NCBI RefSeq assembly: GCF_032854445.1 | Contig: NC_088295.1 | Coordinates: 4,468,501 to 4,532,500, forward strand | Source: Liolophura sinensis | Taxonomy: Eukaryota > Mollusca > Polyplacophora > Chitonida > Chitonidae | Length of the DNA: 64,000 bases | Direction of reading: 5' to 3' | In this document: positions 59,501 to 64,000 of the stretch, piece after piece | Layout of the letters: each line of letters begins with the position of its first letter | How positions within the stretch are numbered: the stretch's first letter is position 1 | Position numbers and translations under genes: made by a program | Notes under the pieces: model-generated | Told to the model about the DNA's origin: nothing | What the model saw: the letters and a program-made list of their open reading frames with translations, nothing else | Database searches by the model: none

Positions 59501-59767
59501 TGTTGAGTTAGAGGGAATGCTTCCTATAACGGTCTAATTACCTATAGGCCTACGAGAAGTCAAGGGACACGAAGAAATCTTACCCACGGATTTCTAAGAA
59601 TTGCTTTATGTTTCAGTATTTGCAGTTGAGTACCTGTTGTTCTTCTTTCAGCGCCCTCGTATTACCCCACGTCGTCGATGAGGGTTGGGGACATAGCCGG
59701 TCCCGTGACCAACGCCTACAAGTCCCCTGTCCACCAGTCCCACGGTGGTGCACCAAGGGGTCCCTAA
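44414..59767 (+). CDS. Pax2/5/8: Pax2/5/8 transcription factor, paralogue B (complete)
   Basis: Exons 44414-44558, 47243-47408, 50849-51046, 55348-55586, 55874-55929, 56180-56447, 57741-57857, 59185-59289 and 59652-59767. All have GT-AG borders and consistent phases, and together encode 469 residues. Order: a His-rich N-terminus; complete paired domain (HGGVNQLGG to VSSINR, about residues 49-170); octapeptide YTINGILG; a Ser/Pro/Tyr-rich activation region; and a PSYYPTSS...NAYK tail. An in-frame stop 12 bases before the first ATG supports that start. Paired domains bind DNA through two helix-turn-helix subdomains, and Pax2/5/8 proteins act in the nucleus in sensory, nervous and excretory development in several phyla. 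No homeodomain remnant is seen. Same strand as paralogue A, 31 kb downstream of it, with the same intron phases. Compared with A it lacks two cassette exons. Confidence 0.95.
44559..47242 (+). other. Intron 1 of paralogue B, 2.7 kb
   Basis: No exon recognised. It contains a 14-base poly-G run (46890-46903) near the right end. Confidence 0.75.
47243..47408 (+). CDS. Pax2/5/8: Paralogue B exon 2: N-terminal half of paired domain
   Basis: 166-base exon after GTATTTATCAG, with donor TGTCG|GTAAGC. It reads [20 protein letters not shown], then [20 protein letters not shown] and [14 protein letters not shown] plus a split Arg. These are invariant features of the first helix-turn-helix subdomain. 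KILC has Cys where vertebrate Pax2/5/8 have Gly (KILG). Confidence 0.98.
49165..49950. repeat. 31-bp minisatellite, about 24 copies
   Basis: Units CGTACATGTAGCCACCATCA then TATTGTCAAAC or CCTATTCTCAAGT, repeated every 31 bases with many changes and some indels. Three related variants (AGCCACCAT, GGAAATCTT and AGCCATCTT) intermix. The short open frames across it are by-products. Confidence 0.93.
50250..50770. repeat. 64-66-bp minisatellite, 8 copies
   Basis: Units CACTTGTAGGACTTCCACAG then TTTTATGTTGAATGCTGAGG, a TCACAGTTTTCTTTAATC segment and CACCGT. Starts near 50316, 50377, 50441, 50505, 50571, 50635, 50701 and 50765. It ends about 80 bases before the exon-3 acceptor. Confidence 0.94.
50849..51046 (+). 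CDS. Pax2/5/8: Paralogue B exon 3: C-terminal half of paired domain
   Basis: 198-base exon after CTCTGTCGGCAG, with donor CAACAG|GTAAGT. It reads [20 protein letters not shown], then the [32 protein letters not shown] and VPSVSSINR segments. It differs from paralogue A at 8 of 66 residues, all but one or two being conservative changes. Confidence 0.98.
51335..51409 (+). mobile_element. SINE-like 3' tail, copy 2
   Basis: GCCGTCGTATAAGTGAAAG, then ATTCTTGAGCACAGTGTAAA and an AATATCAATAAAT end. Shares CGTCGTATAAGTGAA with the copy at 15936-16033. The short 15-base poly-C tract immediately upstream (51307-51321) may be unrelated. Likely a truncated, diverged insertion. Confidence 0.5.
51475..51620. 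repeat. 50-bp repeat, about 2.7 copies
   Basis: CCAGTGACTTTCATTCTGAG then ATCTGCCACTGACTGACATT and ATGAGGTCTA, starting at 51481, 51531 and 51581. Confidence 0.92.
51724..52045. repeat. 20-bp minisatellite, about 16 copies
   Basis: ACATACATCAAGCAGTCCAA repeated with only scattered substitutions (ACACACATC, GCCCAA, CCATAC). The high identity between copies suggests recent expansion or homogenisation, so copy number may vary between individuals. Confidence 0.97.
54205..54246 (+). promoter_or_regulatory. Candidate intronic promoter (GC box plus TATA box)
   Basis: CCCCGCCCC (54205-54213) is followed 26 bases later by TATAAAAG (54239-54246). A start of transcription would fall near 54270. It lies 1.1 kb before the exon that encodes the end of the paired domain and the octapeptide, so a transcript from here would lack most of the paired domain. 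No first exon with a usable donor was identified; support is from motifs only. Confidence 0.25.
55348..55586 (+). CDS. Pax2/5/8: Paralogue B exon 4: paired-domain end and octapeptide
   Basis: 239-base exon after CTGTGCGCCAG, with donor CAAG|GTACCT. It reads [20 protein letters not shown], an acidic/Ser linker, and octapeptide YTINGILG at 55475-55498. It ends [16 protein letters not shown]. The octapeptide differs from A (YSVSNILG) at four positions but keeps the Y...ILG frame. Confidence 0.96.
55874..55929 (+). CDS. Pax2/5/8: Paralogue B exon 5 (56 bases)
   Basis: Acceptor TATCATTACAG, donor GACAAG|GTATTG. It reads [19 protein letters not shown], phase 1 to phase 0 like the 41-base exon of paralogue A. 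Short, so the call rests on phase, borders and this correspondence. Confidence 0.8.
56180..56447 (+). CDS. Pax2/5/8: Paralogue B exon 6: Ser/Thr/Pro-rich activation region
   Basis: 268-base exon after GTTTGGTTACAG, with donor TTTCG|GTAAGT. It begins [20 protein letters not shown] and continues through [14 protein letters not shown] to [10 protein letters not shown]. It corresponds to the 229-base exon of A ([12 protein letters not shown] start) but lacks the YPVVT motif kept in A. Confidence 0.92.
56448..57740 (+). other. Intron 6 of paralogue B
   Basis: No exon recognised. Counterparts of the two extra cassette exons of paralogue A were expected here and were not found. The open frame 56857-57156 has no family features. 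Confidence 0.7.
57741..57857 (+). CDS. Pax2/5/8: Paralogue B exon 7: activation region
   Basis: 117-base exon after GTGTGTTCAG, with donor GGCAG|GTAAGT; phase 1 at both ends. It reads [20 protein letters not shown] and then [19 protein letters not shown]. The LVI...YST core matches the A exon at 10373. Confidence 0.94.
57858..59184 (+). other. Intron 7 of paralogue B
   Basis: More than half is the 51-bp minisatellite. The remainder is AT-rich with nothing recognised. Confidence 0.85.
57951..58710. repeat. 51-bp minisatellite, about 15 copies
   Basis: Units CAATCTTTGGGTGAAATACG then GTACTTCCAGAACAATGCCA and TGTATACATGC. The unit contains the palindrome TGTATACA. 51 is 17 codons, so several frames on both strands stay open across the array (up to 273 codons). 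These are by-products, since all frames share the same periodicity and none has family features. It lies in intron 7 of paralogue B. Confidence 0.97.
59185..59289 (+). CDS. Pax2/5/8: Paralogue B exon 8: Tyr-rich activation segment
   Basis: 105-base exon after TTTCTTTTCTACAG, with donor GGTGG|GTAAGT; phase 1 at both ends. It reads [20 protein letters not shown] and then [15 protein letters not shown], matching the A exon at 12646 in the spacing of its Tyr, Trp and Arg residues. Confidence 0.95.
59652..59767 (+). CDS. Pax2/5/8: Paralogue B last exon
   Basis: Acceptor TCTTCTTTCAG. It reads [20 protein letters not shown] and then [18 protein letters not shown], with stop TAA at 59765-59767. PSYYP and NAYK align to PYYYP and TYK of paralogue A. 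B continues 14 residues past the point where A stops. The other two frames of this exon and its flank show no OAR-like motif. Confidence 0.94.
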
Positions 59768-60185
59768 ACAAACACGGCTCTCTGGAGACCAATGGCTACA
59801 GGAACCGGATAAACTCTACCCAAACAATTTTACCAATTCTTGAAGCATGGGTAAAAGCCCCAGGACACTTGTCACACAGATGTTGTGTGGAATCTACAAA
59901 CTGCTTGGCAAATTTCCCGAACCTTGTTCTTATGCGTGTGTATGGGCCGGGAAACGTTACGTGTTACCTGTGGCCATTCTAAACGTTACGTGTTATCTAT
60001 GGCCATATCTGCGCTCCGGTCTTGTGAAACTTTTCCTACATAAACTACTGGCGATGGTTGCGACCATCTTACACACTCTAAATCTGTGCAATCTCGTCTT
60101 CCAGGAATGAGTTAGTTGAACTTCAACAACCAGACCTCACAGGTCGTCACAGAGCGATAAATCAGCTGGCTTCTGAACACTAGGA

Positions 60186-60191
60186 AATAAA
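60186..60191 (+). other. Polyadenylation signal, paralogue B
   Basis: AATAAA about 420 bases after the stop codon. Another AATAAA at 61185-61190 could give a longer 3' UTR. Confidence 0.55.
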
Positions 60192-62619
60192 ACCTAGTGG
60201 TTAAAATTGAGCTGTCGACTCATATTGAACTTCGTGGTAGTCTGTAAACAGTAGGATTGATTGTTGTCAATTTCAGTTAAATTGGTCAAAAAACAAAAAA
60301 CAAAAAAAACACCAAAGCCTCTTGTGTAAGGAATTCTGCTGAACACTTCATATCAAATTATATACTAAAAAAAGGTTCATTCAAATATTAAGATTTATTT
60401 CCACTAAATTGATTATTTTAAGCTGTCTTTTCTGGGGAAAAAAAACTGAATTGTCCCAAACGGCTGAATGTTTTATAAAATATTGTATTAATATGTTTAT
60501 GCAAATTACCTGTAAAGTTTACATCCTCAATTATAATTTGCTGCCCCTTATGACGTGATCTACAATATTGTTTGGTATAATTTCATAATTTATTGGTCTG
60601 CTATTTAATTGTCAATTTTTCATTTGCATTAAAATGATGTGTGATTTGAAATTTCTGTCTCATTTGTCGTTGTTTCAAATACTGTCGTGTTAATTTTGAT
60701 CATAGAATTAACCACGAGGAATGAACTTCAGGATAATTGATTATTTTGTAGGGCATGCAAGCTTCTCGATTTAAAAAACTGAAAGGAATGTTTACCCTGG
60801 GAAGCATTTTACAAGGACTTTGATTTGAGATCTGTGAAGGGAGTATTCGCTCTGGAAACATGTACTATGCATAGATTTGGGTAACTGAAGAGAAATATAC
60901 CGTCAATGTGGCTTTATTCTACTGAAGGCAATAATACAAATAGATAAAAGCTCACGTTTACGACTGCCGTTGACATTTTATCACACCATTTAATGAAACA
61001 CCAATGGCTGGAGTATTCATTCAGATAAGCATATCATATAACCACACAGAACAAATATTTTTTCTTTTTCTTGTTTAGAACTGTGCATGTGTCAGACAAA
61101 GCAGAATTTTTGTAAATCATTTGATAAATGAACAGGGACTCTGTATCTTTTCCCCATTAAGGCAATTGGCATTTTTTTGTATTTAATAAATGAGGTTTGT
61201 GGCAGTTGGCTTTCAGCGATGTCAGGGGGATTGTCGGAGACAAAATGAATTGGACACGGTGGCCGAACACGATGATGCCAGTTAGGCTGATGGTTTGTCC
61301 AGTCTCTGGACGGAATGGGAGCTGCCGGAGTCGTGGAAGGGGTGAGATAATGGTCGGGAGATGGCTTAATGACTATCTCTGCTACTTCTCCTCACTCAGT
61401 GATTAGATTTTCACCTGTTAAGTATAGTACCTGGCTTTGTGTCAGCTTGTTGGATGTCGCTCTCAAAGAGCCCTTGAATACAGACATAATTACCCATACA
61501 TCTGAAGCCGAACCGTGAGTGTCGGAGGACAGGCTGGTTTGGGCTTTCACACTTGACGGCTTTTAGCTCTTCGATCTTTTCTTATCTCCACTGTACGATC
61601 AACTCTAACCACCGAGAACAAATTCGCAAATGTTTCTCTTGTAGAAAAGTTTACCTGCAGCTTTGAGTAAACCCCTATCGAAGTGTTTGTTGATAACGCC
61701 GTGGAGTATGTTGTTTGCTCCGTGATTAAATCAGCTGTGATCTGTATTAATATGCAGACAAAAGTAGGGATCGTATAGGCGCAGATTGCATGGGTTCATA
61801 AGCTCAATGTTTGCTCTTGCCGTTCCCTGTTAAATCGGTCCTATAACAGCCCCGGGGTACGATCACTGGGTTTAGCTCGTGTCTGTCTTGTTGCACAGTT
61901 TGGACTCAATTAATGGTGTATATGTGTAGATACGTGTGCTTCCCTAGCAGCCTCTCATCTCCCACATTTGACCAGCTAAACTGCTGGAGTGCTCTCTCGT
62001 TAACTGGACTGTGGCGCTACCGGGGAATCATGTAGATTGTCCAGGTAAATATTGTGTCGCCTTTGTGGCCCTGATTGCTGACTGAGTGCAGGTTATTAGG
62101 GTAATTAATACTCGGCTTCAATAATAACCGTTTATTATAACCAGAGGCGAACATTAGCGACAACTTTGGCCCAGGAAACTCCCCAGTGACTCGATCTCTG
62201 CAGATAACTTTACAGATTTCCCAGCGGGACAAATTTAATCTGCTTCAAGCATGGAGAGGGTTTTTGTCGCTATTTACACTGGGCTGTGTCTCTCAGTTTA
62301 ACCCGTCTTTATGGCCAAACCTCTAGAAACCGCTCAACCTTGATATCCACCGCATTTACACTGTTTAGCAGGATAGGGTTAATTCTGCACGCAATGATTA
62401 TACCAAAATACTCCCTACACAACAATTATCTGATTTCTATCCGAGCAAGGGATCAGTTATATAACGGCTGCGATACAGATGGGTTGTCACAAATAAACAA
62501 CATGACTTTCCATGTCATTTTCGTAATTTAAGGGAATTCAACAAAAAACAAATCTAATTTGGTTAAGATTACTACTAAGGAAAGTTAAATGGTCGACATA
62601 TCTGAGCACAAAAGCAAAT
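60192..62619. other. 3' flank of paralogue B, candidate regulatory block
   Basis: No gene recognised. 61195-62310 is non-repetitive and less AT-rich than its surroundings. It contains homeodomain-type sites, including GGTAATTAATA near 62098 and several GATTA cores, but no convincing coding frame. It could be regulatory DNA for the paralogue pair; this cannot be tested from one sequence. Confidence 0.4.
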
Positions 62620-63545
62620 GTATCGTTACAGTGGGCCACCCTAACGTTACGGTATGTCATCCCCATTGTTACAGTGTACCACCCTAACGTTAAGGTATGT
62701 CATCCCCATAGTTACAGTGTACCACACTAACGTTACGGTATGTCATCCTCATTGATACAGTGTACCACCCTTACGTTACGGTATGTCATCCCAATCGTTA
62801 CAGTGCATGTCATCATCTCCATCGTTATAATATCTGACCCTATCGTTACAGTATACATGTCAACATCCCCATTGTTACAGTACATAACCCCATCGTTACA
62901 GTATATATGTCAGCATCCCCATTGTTACAGTACATAACCCCCATCGTTACAGTATATGACCCCTTCGTTACAGTATACATGTCCGCATCCTCAGTGTTAC
63001 AGTACACAACCCCATCGTTACAGTATATGACCCCATCGTTACAGTTTATGTCAACATCCCCATTGTTACAGTACATAACCCCCCCCCCCCCCGTTACAGT
63101 ATATGACCCCATCGTTACAGTATACATGTCAGCATCCTCAGTGTTACAGTACATAACCCCATCGTTACAGTATATGACCCCATCGTTACAGTATACATGT
63201 CAGCATTCTCATTGTTACGGTACATAACACCATCGTTACAGTATATATGTCATCATCCCCATTGTTACAGTACATAACCCCATCGTTACAGTATATGACC
63301 CCATCGTTACAGTATATATGTCAGCATCCCCATTGTTACAGTACATAACCCCACCGTTACAGTATATGACCCCTTCGTTACAGTATACATGTCAGCATCC
63401 TCAGTGTTACAGTGCATAACCCCATCGTTACAGTATATGACCCCTTCGTTACAGTATACATATGTCAACATTCTCAGTGTTATGGTGCATAACCCAATCG
63501 TTACAGTATACATGTCAGCATCCCCATTGTTACAGTACATAACCC
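62620..63545. repeat. Complex minisatellite (CGTTACAGTAT family)
   Basis: The left part (62620-62810) has about four ~44-bp units with CTAACGTTACGGTATGTCAT and CCCCATTGTTACAGTGTACC. The right part mixes ~21-base (CGTTACAGTATATGACCCC) and ~31-base (CAGTATACATGTCAGCATCC) units in a varying order. A run of 14 C interrupts it near 63080. Open frames across it are by-products. Confidence 0.93.
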
Positions 63546-64000
63546 CTTGACTCCTTCCTAACATGGCTGAACATATTGGCAAGCAATAGGTGGGACTGAG
63601 TTAGTAAATACGACAGGAAAAAGCACGCGATAAAGGTAAGTAATAAGATTGTTGTCTCAGGATAACAAGAGCATGGAGCTTTATTACCCTTATACCTAAC
63701 AATTAATAACACATATGACAAATGTATTAAACCCACATAAAATTTGCAAGATTAACTGATATCTTATAATCTCTCTGAAATCAAGCGATGATTGCTCAAC
63801 GTTCATATACTGTCTCACTGTTCTACAATACTATACTTCTAGTGTCACATATCCGCAGATTTCGCAGTCTCGGCTCCCCATTATAAATGGTTCAGCTATG
63901 ACAAATGAATAAAAACTCATTTACTTATTTCCTCTATAAAGATACAAAAAAAGTATATTTATAGAAACCTTTGTATGTGGGAACGTCTACAAGGAAATTA
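63546..64000. other. Right edge, nothing recognised
   Basis: AT-rich unique sequence with no supported gene or repeat. Confidence 0.6.

Overview
This is a 64 kb window of animal nuclear DNA. Its coding content is small exons with GT-AG borders, long AT-rich introns, a (CA)n microsatellite and many minisatellite arrays. No bacterial, viral or transposase coding sequence was recognised. The only genes I can support are two tandem, same-strand (+) members of the Pax2/5/8 family of paired-domain transcription factors. The protein sequences, plus two copies of a SINE-like 3' tail that resembles tails I associate with molluscs and related phyla, suggest a lophotrochozoan, probably a mollusc. That assignment is inference.

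Layout. 1-3208: intron of paralogue A, whose first exons lie left of the window. 3209-13378: paralogue A, nine exons. They cover the C-terminal half of the paired domain, the octapeptide (YSVSNILG) and a long activation region ending in a Pax2/5/8-type PYYY tail. 13379-44413: about 31 kb of intergenic DNA with no recognisable gene. It holds many minisatellites, one SINE-like tail, a strong hairpin, paired X-box-like sites and several low-repeat blocks that may be regulatory. 44414-59767: paralogue B, nine exons and apparently complete: His-rich N-terminus, whole paired domain split over two exons, octapeptide (YTINGILG), activation region and PYYY-like tail; 469 residues as modelled. 59768-64000: 3' flank with two polyadenylation signals, a low-repeat possibly regulatory block and a complex minisatellite.

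Both genes should encode nuclear DNA-binding regulators. In the shared C-terminal half of the paired domain, 58 of 66 residues are identical. Exon borders and intron phases match through the gene, so this looks like a tandem duplication followed by divergence. Paralogue A has two extra symmetrical (phase 1-1) exons that B lacks.

The most interesting observation is the last exon of A. The normal splice site gives the conserved Pax2/5/8 tail (TPYYYPHS...TYKA). A second good-looking acceptor 25 bases downstream puts the same exon into another frame, which encodes an OAR-type motif (SLNDLRSKAKEYSAAI) before its own stop. One exon may therefore encode two alternative, biologically meaningful C-termini. 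B shows no OAR-like frame.
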